From the NCBI GenBank assembly GCA_035496935.1, contig DATJED010000028.1:310001-374000 (forward strand): a stretch of DNA of 64,000 nt, given 5' to 3'. Shown here in pieces: positions 50,912 through 60,203 of this stretch. The stretch is from Pseudopedobacter sp035496935 (GTDB lineage Bacteria; Bacteroidota; Bacteroidia; Sphingobacteriales; Sphingobacteriaceae). Numbering within the stretch: the stretch's first letter is position 1; each line of letters starts with the position of its first letter. A model generated the notes under the pieces. That model saw only the letters and a program-made list of their open reading frames with translations, was not told the DNA's origin and did no database searches. The translations under genes and the position numbers were made by a program.

Positions 50912-53182
50912 ATGAAGTTCCTTTTTTTATTCCTTTTATGCACTAGCTTTTCGTTGTATGCAGATGACAAAGATCTCGCAGACTATGTTAACACCCTTCA
51001 GGGAACAAATTCTAAACATGAATTAACTCGCGGAAATACTTATCCAACCACCGCCCTTCCGTTCGGGATGAATACTTGGACGCCTCAAACAGGAAACAAT
51101 GGCGATGGTTGGAAATATCAGTACTTCAAAAAAACCATCCGTGGCTTTCAGCAAGCGCATCAGTGCAGTTCATGGTCTAATGATTACGCGGTTTTCTCTT
51201 TAATGCCCACCACAGGAAAATTAGTAGTGGATGAAAACCAACGAGCATCCGGCTTTAGTCATGATAATGAAACCGCAAAGCCTTATTATTATCAAGTTAA
51301 GCTTGCAAATGGTACAAACACCGAAATTTCTCCAACAGAGCGTGGTGCGCATTTAAGATTTTCTTTCCCGTCCAAAAAAGAATCATTCCTGGTTTTAGAC
51401 GGATATACTAAGTTAAGTATGGTAAAAATTTATCCTAAAGAGCGCAAAATTGTAGGTTGGGTAAATAACGGTCATTATGTACCTGGTAACTTTAAAAATT
51501 ATTTTGTGATTGTTTTTGATAAGCCTTTTAAAGCTTATGGTACTTGGGAAAACAGAAAAAATAAAGTTAGCGCTAAAAATGATACCGACGAAGGCGAAGG
51601 AATAGGGGCGTATGTTCAGTTTAAGGACGGGGAAAAAGTTCAAGCCAAGGTAGCTTCATCATATATCAGTTTAGAACAGGCAAGTTTAAATCTAGAACAA
51701 GAACTTGGTAAGTATGCCAGTTTAGAAGAAACAAAAGCTGCGGCAAAAGCGGTGTGGAACAAACACTTAAGCCGTATTTTGGTAGAAGGTGGTAGTGAAG
51801 AAGATAAAGCGACATTTTACTCTTGCTTTTTTAGAGCCAGTTTATTCTCAAGAATGTTTTTTGAGTACGGAAAAGACGGAAAGCCTTATTACTATAGTGC
51901 TTACGACGGAAAAATACATGAAGGATATATGTACACCGATACTGGTTTTTGGGATACTTTTAGAGCGCAATTTCCACTAACTGCATTGATGCATCCTACC
52001 ATTACTGGAAGGTACATGAATGCGATGCTCGCCGCATATGACCAATGCGGCTGGTTGCCTTCGTGGTCTTTTCCGGGCGAGGGTGGAAGCATGATCGGCA
52101 ACCATGCAATTTCTTTGTTTACCGATGCTTGGGTAAAAGGTATCAGAACTTTTGATCCTCAAAAAGCGTTAGAAGCTTATTATCATGAAGCTACCAATAA
52201 AGGTCCATGGGGACCGGCAAATGGACGCCAAGGCTGGAAAGAATATTACCAACTTGGCTATGTCCCCTATCCCGAAGTTAGGGAGGCTACGGCTAAAACC
52301 TTAGAATATGCCTATGACGATTTTTGTGGCTATAATTTGGCGAAACAAGTAGGCAATACTTTTTATAAAAACATTTTTGCCCGCAATATGTATAACTATA
52401 AAAACGTATTCAATGCGAAAACAGGGTTTATGCAAGGCCGCGATGCTAAAGGTAATTTCAGTAAAAATTTTGATCCTAAAGAGTGGGGCGGTCCGTTTAC
52501 TGAAGGATCAGCCTGGCACTGGGACTGGTCAGTTTTTCACGATGTTAACGGTTTAATTGGTTTAATGGGCGGAAACAAGAATTTTAATGCCAAATTAGAT
52601 TCTGTTTTTACTTCAGATAATGATTTTAAGGTGGGCACTTATGGCGGTTTAATCCACGAAATGACCGAAATGGCTATGGCAAATATGGGGCAGTATGCAC
52701 ACGGAAATCAGCCGATACAGCACATGGTTTATCTGTACAATTATTCTGAAGAACCCTGGAAAGCCCAATTTCATGCCAGAGAGGTAATGCGGAAGCTATA
52801 CAACTCCACTGAAAACGGTTATCCTGGAGACGAAGATCAGGGGCAAACTTCTTCATGGTACGTGTTAAGCGCTATGGGTTTTTATAGTGTTTGCCCAGGC
52901 ACAGATCAGTATGTAATGGGAAGCCCTTTATTTAAGAAAACGACTATTACATTAGAAAACGGCAAAAAATTTATCATTAATGCCGATGGAAACTCCAAAG
53001 GCAATGTTTACATTAATTCGGGCACATTAAATGGCCGGCCGTTTAACAAAAATTACCTAAAATACGCCGATATTACCGATGGAGGAATTTTAAATTTAAA
53101 AATGTCTGCAAAACCGAATAAATCCCGCGGATTGGGCGAAGAAGATAAGCCATATTCGGTTTCAACAGATATAACTCAGTAA
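50912..53182 (+). CDS. GH92 family enzyme with Gln at the general-acid position
   Basis: The protein is 756 residues with a signal peptide ending SLYAD and a periplasmic location. The GH92 beta-domain opens with LADYVNTLQGTNSKHELTRG and PFGMNTWTPQTG. The (alpha/alpha)6 domain contains TDTGFWDTFRAQFPL and YAYDDFCGYNLA. The motif normally reading HGNEP is YAHGNQPIQHMVYLYN, putting Gln600 where the catalytic acid Glu is expected. The base/metal segment YPGDEDQGQTSSWYVLSAMG (Asp640, Asp642) is intact. In the family, a Gln here is known from an enzyme that releases mannose from mannose-alpha-1-phospho-6-mannose, where no proton donor is needed. That substrate is predicted here by analogy. It is in tandem with a similar gene 31 bp downstream. 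Confidence 0.9.
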   Translation: MKFLFLFLLCTSFSLYADDKDLADYVNTLQGTNSKHELTRGNTYPTTALPFGMNTWTPQTGNNGDGWKYQYFKKTIRGFQQAHQCSSWSNDYAVFSLMPTTGKLVVDENQRASGFSHDNETAKPYYYQVKLANGTNTEISPTERGAHLRFSFPSKKESFLVLDGYTKLSMVKIYPKERKIVGWVNNGHYVPGNFKNYFVIVFDKPFKAYGTWENRKNKVSAKNDTDEGEGIGAYVQFKDGEKVQAKVASSYISLEQASLNLEQELGKYASLEETKAAAKAVWNKHLSRILVEGGSEEDKATFYSCFFRASLFSRMFFEYGKDGKPYYYSAYDGKIHEGYMYTDTGFWDTFRAQFPLTALMHPTITGRYMNAMLAAYDQCGWLPSWSFPGEGGSMIGNHAISLFTDAWVKGIRTFDPQKALEAYYHEATNKGPWGPANGRQGWKEYYQLGYVPYPEVREATAKTLEYAYDDFCGYNLAKQVGNTFYKNIFARNMYNYKNVFNAKTGFMQGRDAKGNFSKNFDPKEWGGPFTEGSAWHWDWSVFHDVNGLIGLMGGNKNFNAKLDSVFTSDNDFKVGTYGGLIHEMTEMAMANMGQYAHGNQPIQHMVYLYNYSEEPWKAQFHAREVMRKLYNSTENGYPGDEDQGQTSSWYVLSAMGFYSVCPGTDQYVMGSPLFKKTTITLENGKKFIINADGNSKGNVYINSGTLNGRPFNKNYLKYADITDGGILNLKMSAKPNKSRGLGEEDKPYSVSTDITQ

Positions 53183-53213
53183 AAATTAAGAATAATTAAT
53201 AGCAAAACACCTA

Positions 53214-55499
53214 ATGATTAAAAGTATTTTAAGTCTAGTACTAGTAGCAGTTGTCTTCAACTTAAAGGCTCAAATTATCGATAAAGTAAACGATCCGGTG
53301 GAATGGGTAAATCCGTTAATGGGAACCGAATCTAAACCCAGCTTATCTAATGGAAACACTTATCCGGCTGTTGGAGTGCCTTGGGGAATGAATTTATGGT
53401 CGGCGCAAACCGGTACAATGGGCGACGGTTGGATGTATACTTACACCGCAGATCGTATCAGAGGATTCAAACAAACACATCAACCATCTCCTTGGATGAA
53501 CGATTATGGACAGTTTTCGATTATGCCTGTTACTGGCGAGCTGAAATTTAACCAAAATGATAGAGCCAGCTGGTTTTCCCACAAAACAGAAATCTCTAAA
53601 CCTTATTATTACAGCGTTTATTTAGCTGATGCCGATGTTACAGCAGAGTTAACTCCTACAGAGAGAGCTGCGCAATTTAGGTTCACCTATCCAAAATCAG
53701 ATAAATCTTACGTAGTAATTGATGCTTTTGACAAAGGTTCGTACGTTAAAGTTATAAAAGAAGAAAATAAGGTAATCGGGTATTCTACAAAATTTAACCG
53801 CGGGCCATTACCTAATTTCAAAAACTATTTTGTTATTTATTTCGACAAGCCTTTAACTGAAGTTTACACCACTGATGGTGACAAGTTAAGCGATAAAACT
53901 GAGTTAAGTGTTGATCATGCCGGTGCAGTTGTTGGTTTCTCAACAACGAAAGGCGAAAAGGTTAATTTAAGGGTGGCAACGTCTTTTGTTAGTTTTGAGC
54001 AAGCAGAACTCAACTTAAAACGCGAGTTGGCAAATGATACTTTTGATGAAACCTCTAAAAAAGCGAAAGCATTATGGAACGATAAATTAAGCCGTATCGC
54101 TGTAGAAGGCGGAACCATAGATCAAATCCGTACGTTTTATTCTTGCTTGTACCGTACATTGTTTTTCCCTAATAAAATGTACGAGCTTGATGCTAATGAT
54201 AAAATTATACATTACAGTGCCCAAAACGGCAAAATTATGCCCGGTTATAAATTTGCAGGTACTGGTTTTTGGGACACTTTTAGAGCGTTGTATCCTTTTT
54301 TAAATTTAATGTATCCTTCTATCAACGAAGAAATGCAAGCGGGTTTAATTAACGATTACAAAGAAGGCGGTTGGTTGCCAGAGTGGTCCAGCCCTGGTTA
54401 CGCTGATATTATGATTGGTAATAACTCAGCTTCTGTGGTTGCAGATGCGCATATTAAAGGACTTTCCGGCTATGACATTAACACGCTTTACGAAGCAGTA
54501 ATCCATGGCGCTAATAATGAAGGACCAATAACAGCAATTGGACGTAAAGGAGTTGAATATTATAATAAACTGGGTTATGTGCCTTATGATGTTGGAGTTA
54601 ACGAAAACGCAGCCCGTACTTTAGAGTACGCTTATGACGATTTTGCCATTTACCAGTTGGGAAAATCTTTAGGCAAGCCAAAATCTGAGATCGAATTATA
54701 CAGAAAGCGCAGTTTAAACTACCGTAATTTATTCGATAAATCTTCGGGCTTAATGCGTGGTAAAAATAAGGATGGGAAATTTCAGTCGCCTTTTAACCCT
54801 TTCAAGTGGGGTGATGCTTTTACTGAAGGAAACAGCTGGCATTATTCATGGTCCGTTTTTCATGACATACAAGGGTTATCAGACTTAATGGGCGGAAAAG
54901 AAAAGTTTGCAATGAAGTTGGATTCCGTTTTTTCCATGCCTCCAATTTTTGACGAATCTGCTTATGGTGGCGTCATCCATGAGATAAGAGAAATGCAGAT
55001 TGCCGGCATGGGGCAATACGCTCACGGAAATCAGCCTATTCAGCACATGATTTATCTGTACGATTATGCTGGCCAACCTTGGAAAACCCAATACTGGGTT
55101 CGTGAGGCTATGAACAAACTTTATAAAGCTACGCCCGATGGATACTGCGGTGACGAAGATAACGGACAAACTTCTGCTTGGTACGTGTTTTCGGCAATGG
55201 GTTTTTATCCGGTTACACCAGCTGTAAATCAATACGTTTTAGGTGCTCCATTATTTAAAAAAGTAACCTTGAAGCTCGAAAACGGCAAAACATTTAGTAT
55301 CGAAGCGCCTAAAAATTCTGCCGAAAACTTATACGTAAATAAGCTTTCTTTAAACAATAAGGTTTATGATAATAGCTGGATTGGCCACCAAGAAATACAA
55401 AACGGGGGCAAAATGACTTTCGATATGGATGACCAACCAAATACTGAAAGGGCTACAAAAGCAACAAGTTATCCTTATTCTTTATCTAATGATAAATAG
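53214..55499 (+). CDS. GH92 family enzyme with Gln at the general-acid position, second copy
   Basis: The protein is 761 residues with a signal peptide ending NLKAQ and no lipobox. It is a paralogue of the preceding gene: VEWVNPLMGTESKPSLSNGN, PWGMNLWSAQTGTMGDGWMY, FAGTGFWDTFRALYPFLNLM. It carries the same YAHGNQPIQHMIYLYD with Gln607 in the acid position, and DGYCGDEDNGQTSAWYVFSA intact. By eye about half the residues agree with its neighbour, so the two are old duplicates that probably differ in subsite preference. Both belong to the branch that lacks the Glu acid, in contrast to the GH92 at 27732. The predicted substrate class is mannosyl phosphate or another good leaving group; ordinary alpha-mannosidase activity should be weak. 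Confidence 0.9.
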   Translation: MIKSILSLVLVAVVFNLKAQIIDKVNDPVEWVNPLMGTESKPSLSNGNTYPAVGVPWGMNLWSAQTGTMGDGWMYTYTADRIRGFKQTHQPSPWMNDYGQFSIMPVTGELKFNQNDRASWFSHKTEISKPYYYSVYLADADVTAELTPTERAAQFRFTYPKSDKSYVVIDAFDKGSYVKVIKEENKVIGYSTKFNRGPLPNFKNYFVIYFDKPLTEVYTTDGDKLSDKTELSVDHAGAVVGFSTTKGEKVNLRVATSFVSFEQAELNLKRELANDTFDETSKKAKALWNDKLSRIAVEGGTIDQIRTFYSCLYRTLFFPNKMYELDANDKIIHYSAQNGKIMPGYKFAGTGFWDTFRALYPFLNLMYPSINEEMQAGLINDYKEGGWLPEWSSPGYADIMIGNNSASVVADAHIKGLSGYDINTLYEAVIHGANNEGPITAIGRKGVEYYNKLGYVPYDVGVNENAARTLEYAYDDFAIYQLGKSLGKPKSEIELYRKRSLNYRNLFDKSSGLMRGKNKDGKFQSPFNPFKWGDAFTEGNSWHYSWSVFHDIQGLSDLMGGKEKFAMKLDSVFSMPPIFDESAYGGVIHEIREMQIAGMGQYAHGNQPIQHMIYLYDYAGQPWKTQYWVREAMNKLYKATPDGYCGDEDNGQTSAWYVFSAMGFYPVTPAVNQYVLGAPLFKKVTLKLENGKTFSIEAPKNSAENLYVNKLSLNNKVYDNSWIGHQEIQNGGKMTFDMDDQPNTERATKATSYPYSLSNDK

Positions 55500-55524
55500 T
55501 TTTTAAGTATAAATATATAATAAT

Positions 55525-55570
55525 CCATCTAGCTCATGTGACAAAGTACGCTGTTCTAGATGGTTTCCTC
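55525..55570 (+). terminator. Possible hairpin after GH92 pair
   Basis: CCATCTAG (55525-55532) pairs with CTAGATGG (55556-55563) across a 23-base loop, followed by TTTCCTCGTTTT. A weak terminator candidate, directly before the GH43 start codon. Confidence 0.4.
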
Positions 55571-55580
55571 GTTTTAAAAT

Positions 55581-56576
55581 ATGATACAATATAATAAACA
55601 TATTAAGTCTCAGGTATTTTTGTTTTTGGGTATAATGTGCGTTAGCCTATTTGGTCAAGCACAAACTAAAATTACGTCTAAAAACCCGATATTTCCCGGC
55701 TGGTACGCCGATCCGGAAGCAGTTGTTTTTCAGCATCAGGTTTTCGTATATCCAACGTTTTCGGCACCGTACGAAGATCAAGTTTTTATGGACTGCTTTA
55801 GTTCTAAGGATTTAATAGATTGGAAAAAACATCCGAAGATAATTGATACCTCGGCAGTTAAATGGGCGAAGAAAGCCTTGTGGGCGCCTGCTATCGTAAA
55901 AAATAAAGGCAAGTACTTTCTTTTTTTTGCAGCAAATGATATTCAAAAAGAATCGGAGCTTGGAGGGATCGGTATCGGGGTATCTAAAAAGCCGACCGGC
56001 CCCTTTAAAGATTACCTAGGTAAACCATTGTTGAATAAAATTGTAAATGGAGCACAGCCTATAGATCAATTTATTTTTAAAGATAAAGACGGTACATTTT
56101 ACATGATATACGGAGGTTGGGGACATTGCAATATCACAAAGTTGAACAAGGACTTTACAGAAATTATCCCTTTTGATGATGGTGAAACTTTTAAAGAGAT
56201 TACCCCAACGGGTTATGTAGAAGGGCCTTTTATGTTTATCAAAAATGGTAAGTATTACTTCATGTGGTCAGAAGGAGGTTGGGGCGGACCTAACTATAAA
56301 GTGGCTTACGCGATAGCTGATTCGCCTTTCGGGCCTTTTAAACGTATAGGGACTGTGTTGCAACAAGATGCAAAAATTGCTACCGGTGCAGGACATCATT
56401 CAGTAATCAAAGTACCGAATAAAGATGAATATTATATTGTATATCATAGACGCCCTTTAACAGAAACTGACGCCAATCATAGAGAAACATGTATTGAAAA
56501 AATGGAGTTTGATGATAATGGGTTTATCATACCCGTAAAAATTACCAATGAGGGTGTTGGAGCTAGATCATTTTAA
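55581..56576 (+). CDS. GH43 family exo-glycosidase, exported
   Basis: The protein is 331 residues with a signal peptide ending FGQAQ and a single five-bladed GH43 domain with no accessory module. The three acids are in FPGWYADPEAVVF (base Asp), NGAQPIDQFIFKDKDGTFYM (modulator Asp) and GYVEGPFMFIKNGKYYFMW (acid Glu). The sequence is unlike the two-domain GH43 at 18461 and belongs to a different subfamily. Among GH43s, subfamilies active on beta-galactofuranose or arabinofuranose would fit a mannan decorated with such side chains, but this is conjecture. It lies between the GH92 pair and the transporter gene. Confidence 0.85.
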   Translation: MIQYNKHIKSQVFLFLGIMCVSLFGQAQTKITSKNPIFPGWYADPEAVVFQHQVFVYPTFSAPYEDQVFMDCFSSKDLIDWKKHPKIIDTSAVKWAKKALWAPAIVKNKGKYFLFFAANDIQKESELGGIGIGVSKKPTGPFKDYLGKPLLNKIVNGAQPIDQFIFKDKDGTFYMIYGGWGHCNITKLNKDFTEIIPFDDGETFKEITPTGYVEGPFMFIKNGKYYFMWSEGGWGGPNYKVAYAIADSPFGPFKRIGTVLQQDAKIATGAGHHSVIKVPNKDEYYIVYHRRPLTETDANHRETCIEKMEFDDNGFIIPVKITNEGVGARSF

Positions 56577-56663
56577 AGTTTTCAAAGGCGATATGGATTT
56601 TGGTTGTTGATTAAGCTTACCTTTTATAAGTAGTATATTTTTTACCTAGCTCAATTTAAAATG

Positions 56664-56695
56664 TTTGCTAAAACGTTTTAAAGATTATATATTTG
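56664..56695 (+). promoter_or_regulatory. Promoter with LacI-type operator in the spacer (MFS-ROK operon)
   Basis: TTTG (56664-56667), 20 bases, TATATTTG (56688-56695) matches the Bacteroidota promoter. The spacer holds the palindrome TAAAACGTTTTA (56669-56680). The 18 bases TTTGCTAAAACGTTTTAA are identical to those at 29908-29925. The operon start is 45 bp downstream, and the LacI gene is the third in this direction. Confidence 0.78.
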
Positions 56696-56740
56696 GCGTA
56701 ATAAACGCTCTGTTTTCATCAAACAACCAATTTTAAATTT

Positions 56741-58024
56741 ATGAACCATAACGGACCATCAGAAAACGCACAAAAAGTGCAAACAGTCGTAAACATCGAC
56801 AAGCCAAAATTTACAGATCGCAAATACTTAACCGTTTTGGTTTTCGTAACTTCCTTATTTATGTTTTGGGGAGTTGCCATTACTATGGGCGACGTATTAA
56901 ATAAACATTTTCAACATACTTTAAGCCTAAGTAAAACACAGTCTGCATTTGTTCAATTCGCTATTTTTGGAGCTTATTTCGTAATGGGCATCCCGGCGGG
57001 GTTATTTATGAAACGTTTCGGTTACAAAAGTGGCGTTTTATTGGGCCTTTCACTTTTTGCTGCTGGTTCATTTTTATTTGTTCCTGCTGCTAATGCCTCT
57101 TCGTTTACTTTTTTTGGTATTGCCTTATTTGTTTTAGGCTGTGGCTTATCAACGCTGGAAACTGTAGCACATCCATTTGTTGCTTCTCTCGGGGATCAGC
57201 GTACAAGTGACCAACGTGTAAATTTTGCACAGTCTTTTAACGCATTAGGTGCTATTATAGGTCCTGCTATTGGTTCTTACTTCTTATTAAGACATAATGT
57301 ACCCGGCAGCACAGATTTAACCTCTGTAAAAACCCTATATCTTGTAATAGGTTCTGTAATTGCCTTTATCGCTATTTGCTTTGCATTTGTAAAAGTACCC
57401 GCACTGATAGATCCACATGTTTCTGCAGAAGACATCGAATCAGGTAAGGTAAACGTTGATGTAGCACCAGGAAAAAAATTATTTCAACACACACACTTTG
57501 TTTGGGCGGTTGCTGCGCAATTTTTTAATGTAGCGGCTCAGGCAGGTACTTGGGCTTTTTTTATAAATTATGGTCACGATGTAATGGGCTTGCCTGAAGT
57601 TACTGCTGGGAATTACATGGTTATTTTTATGGCAATGATGTTAGCGGGTAGGTTTATAGGTACGCTTATCATGCGGGTTATAGCACCTAACAAATTATTG
57701 GCCACCTACACGGTTATTTGTATGGTTTTATGCTTAATTGTAGCTCAGGGTTTCGGATGGGCATCTTACATCGCATTGTTTGGCATTAACTTTTTCTTCA
57801 GCATCATGTTCCCAACTATTTTTAGTCTTGGTCTAAAAAATTTAGGACACCATACACAGCAGGCTTCTTCTTTTTTATCAATGGGTGTTGTTGGCGGAGC
57901 GATATTTCCGTTTTTCATGGGCGCAATAGCTGATAGCAGCGGAGTTGCAACTTCATATTATCTCCCAATTATATGCTACTTCGTTATTTTCTTGTTCGCC
58001 TACAAATTTTATAAAGTAAAATAG
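56741..58024 (+). CDS. MFS sugar permease, FucP/glucose-galactose type
   Basis: This is a 427-residue inner-membrane sugar:proton symporter with twelve predicted helices. Helix 1 begins after about 30 polar residues (YLTVLVFVTSLFMFWGVAIT). MGDVLNKHFQHTLSLSKTQS and GAYFVMGIPAGLFMKRFGYK are the FucP-family opening. LFVLGCGLSTLETVAHPFVA and NFAQSFNALGAIIGPAIGSY are the family's substrate-path segments. The second half has MFPTIFSLGLKNLGHHTQQA. It is followed 12 bp later by a sugar kinase gene, so it most likely brings mannose or another released monosaccharide into the cytoplasm. Its promoter carries the candidate LacI operator. Confidence 0.9.
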   Translation: MNHNGPSENAQKVQTVVNIDKPKFTDRKYLTVLVFVTSLFMFWGVAITMGDVLNKHFQHTLSLSKTQSAFVQFAIFGAYFVMGIPAGLFMKRFGYKSGVLLGLSLFAAGSFLFVPAANASSFTFFGIALFVLGCGLSTLETVAHPFVASLGDQRTSDQRVNFAQSFNALGAIIGPAIGSYFLLRHNVPGSTDLTSVKTLYLVIGSVIAFIAICFAFVKVPALIDPHVSAEDIESGKVNVDVAPGKKLFQHTHFVWAVAAQFFNVAAQAGTWAFFINYGHDVMGLPEVTAGNYMVIFMAMMLAGRFIGTLIMRVIAPNKLLATYTVICMVLCLIVAQGFGWASYIALFGINFFFSIMFPTIFSLGLKNLGHHTQQASSFLSMGVVGGAIFPFFMGAIADSSGVATSYYLPIICYFVIFLFAYKFYKVK

Positions 58025-58036
58025 TTTTTTAAATTG

Positions 58037-58933
58037 ATGAGTAAATTTAATAATATAGATTCCGTTGCGATTGGGGTTGATGTTGGTGGGTCGCATATTA
58101 GTGTAGCGTTGGTTGATTTGGAATCTAGAGTGATGATGGCGGAGTCTTGGAATAGAACAGACGTTGACGCTAGTGAAGGAGCAAAAGAAATTATAGCAGT
58201 TTGGAGTGCGGCAATTAGTAAAACTTTTTATTCGTTAAACTTAGCTATTAATCATATTGGCATTGGGATGCCGGGACCCTTTGATTATGAAAATGGAATT
58301 TCTTACATTAAGGGGCAGGATAAATACGATGCGCTATACGGTTTAAATGTAAAAGAACTTTTGGCCGAAGCTATGGGAATTAGTCCAAACCAGATTTTAT
58401 TAATGAATGATGCAGCATGCTTTTTATTAGGGGAGGTATTTGGAGGCTCAGCTAAGGAATATAATAAAGTGCTTGGCTTGACTTTGGGAACTGGTTTAGG
58501 AGCCTCAGTTTTTAAAGATCATTATGCATTTGATGCAGAATTGTGGAATACACCTTTTAAAGAAGGAATTGCCGAAGATTATTTATCCACCAGATGGTTT
58601 GTGAAAAGATATTTTGAGTTAAGTGGTAAGGATATTGAAAATGTTAAAAATCTGGCAGATAGATCGTCAACAGATATAATGGCTAATAAAGTTTTTAGAG
58701 AGTATGGAGAAAATCTCGCGTTTTTTTTAAATGAGTGTTTAGGAAGCGAGGATTTTGAGGCAGTTATATTAGGAGGAAACATCGCAAAAGCATATTCTAT
58801 TTTCGAAAGTAGCCTTAAGGCAAATCTCAAACCTAAATTTAAAAATATTATTCACGTAGCAACTTTAGGTGAGGAGGCTTCTATTGTTGGGGCCTCCAGT
58901 TTGTGGCATCCTGATGTTCAGCTAAGCAAATAA
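58037..58933 (+). CDS. ROK-family sugar kinase, zinc motif absent
   Basis: The protein is 298 residues from the ATG at 58037; a TTG one codon earlier is possible. ATP and sugar motifs are AIGVDVGGSHISVALVD, IGIGMPGPFDYENG, LLMNDAACFLLGEVFGG (catalytic Asp125) and VLGLTLGTGLGASVF. The Cys-rich zinc loop of most ROK kinases (CxCGxxGCxE) is missing; that region reads FDAELWNTPFKEGIAEDYLS. It should phosphorylate the sugar imported by the adjacent permease at C6, mannose being the best guess from the mannosidases. It is not a ROK repressor, because no helix-turn-helix precedes the kinase fold. Confidence 0.86.
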   Translation: MSKFNNIDSVAIGVDVGGSHISVALVDLESRVMMAESWNRTDVDASEGAKEIIAVWSAAISKTFYSLNLAINHIGIGMPGPFDYENGISYIKGQDKYDALYGLNVKELLAEAMGISPNQILLMNDAACFLLGEVFGGSAKEYNKVLGLTLGTGLGASVFKDHYAFDAELWNTPFKEGIAEDYLSTRWFVKRYFELSGKDIENVKNLADRSSTDIMANKVFREYGENLAFFLNECLGSEDFEAVILGGNIAKAYSIFESSLKANLKPKFKNIIHVATLGEEASIVGASSLWHPDVQLSK

Positions 58934-59040
58934 GCATATCCTTTTGTAGGGGGATATCTTGGTCACTTAACAACAAACTCAGATTCTGATCGTAAAAAAT
59001 AAAATTATCTTACCTATGTTTGTCTGAAAACCTGTTTTCC

Positions 59041-60063
59041 ATGAAAAAGAAACTTTCAATTATTGATATAGCCAAACACCTTAATGTTTCTATTACGGCT
59101 GTTTCTTTTATTCTTAATGGAAAAGCAAAGGAAAAAAGGATAAGCGATGAACTTGTTGAAAGAGTTCTCAAGTTTGTTGACGAAGTTGGCTATAAACCAA
59201 ATCTATTAGCGAGAGGCTTTCGTACGGGTAAAACTAATATTATTGGCTTATTGGTAGAAGATATTTCTAATCCATTTTTTTGTTCTATAGCCAAAAATAT
59301 AGAAGAGGCCGCGTACCGAAATGGCTATAAAATTCTGTATTCAAGTACTGATAATGATACGGAGAAAACCAAAGAACTAATCAGAGTATATCGGGACAGG
59401 TGTGTTGAAGGTTATATCATTGCCCCTCCGCCAGGATTAGAAGATGATATCAATGATTTAATAAAATCCGACTTCCCGGTTGTGTTATTTGATAGGTCTT
59501 TAGAGGGCGTTAAATCCGATTATGTAGGCATAGATAGTGCTAAAAGCATGTACGAGGGTGTTAAGCACCTTATAGAAAAAGGTCATAAAAATATTGGTTT
59601 CGTAACGTTAGATTCGCTTCAATCACAAATGCAAGATCGTTTTTTAGGATATGATAGAGCAATACAGGAGTACAAGCTTCCTGAATTTATAAAGGAAATC
59701 TCGTTTCATCAAAGCCCAGAAAACATCGTTAAGCAAATAATTTATTTTTTACAAAGGAAAAAAGAGTTGGATGCGGTTGTGTTTGCTACTAACTATCTGG
59801 CTGTAAGTGGTCTTAAAGCGATTACTGAATTGGGGCTATCGGTGCCTAAAGATTTAGCAATAATGGCATTTGATGATTTGGATTTGTTCGAGCTTTATGC
59901 TCCGTCCATCACTACAGTATCTCAGCCTGTGAAAAGAATTTCAGAAGAAGTAATATCACTGTTGCTGGATAGGCTCAACAATGCTTCCGGTGGGAAAAAG
60001 AAAAAACCGTTTCAAAATATTGTTTTAGAAACCTCGTTGATTATTAGAAATTCAACAAAATAG
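59041..60063 (+). CDS. LacI/GalR-family transcriptional repressor
   Basis: The protein is 340 residues from the ATG at 59041; a TTG at 59020 would add seven residues before the helix-turn-helix. The DNA-binding headpiece is LSIIDIAKHLNVSITAVSFI then LNGKAKEKRISDELVERVLK and VDEVGYKPNLLARGFRTGKT, including the hinge helix. The periplasmic-binding-like sensor domain starts at NIIGLLVEDISNPFFCSIAK and includes AIMAFDDLDLFELYAPSITT. Its likely targets are the identical palindromes at 29908 and 56664. The inducer would be the imported or phosphorylated sugar. It is separated from the ROK gene by about 107 bp with a short weak hairpin. Confidence 0.93.
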   Translation: MKKKLSIIDIAKHLNVSITAVSFILNGKAKEKRISDELVERVLKFVDEVGYKPNLLARGFRTGKTNIIGLLVEDISNPFFCSIAKNIEEAAYRNGYKILYSSTDNDTEKTKELIRVYRDRCVEGYIIAPPPGLEDDINDLIKSDFPVVLFDRSLEGVKSDYVGIDSAKSMYEGVKHLIEKGHKNIGFVTLDSLQSQMQDRFLGYDRAIQEYKLPEFIKEISFHQSPENIVKQIIYFLQRKKELDAVVFATNYLAVSGLKAITELGLSVPKDLAIMAFDDLDLFELYAPSITTVSQPVKRISEEVISLLLDRLNNASGGKKKKPFQNIVLETSLIIRNSTK

Positions 60064-60067
60064 TATG

Positions 60068-60125
60068 AACTAAAATGATAGGTTGAACGGTGAATTTTAC
60101 CCGTAATCGCTAAATCATTTTAGTT
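60068..60125 (+). terminator. Long-loop hairpin after LacI gene
   Basis: AACTAAAATGAT (60068-60079) pairs perfectly with ATCATTTTAGTT (60114-60125), a 12-bp stem around 34 bases, followed by TAAAATAT. It could end the repressor transcript or act as paired half-sites before the GH125 gene. Confidence 0.45.
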
Positions 60126-60203
60126 TAAAATATATGTAATATCTCTTAGCGCCCACCTGAGAATGTATTACTTAACCAAATAGCCAATTAGTAAATTATA
60201 AAT

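Noticed and set aside
54885..55232. 115-codon minus-strand open frame inside the third GH92 gene
   Set aside because: Antisense to the conserved catalytic half of GH92; no independent evidence.
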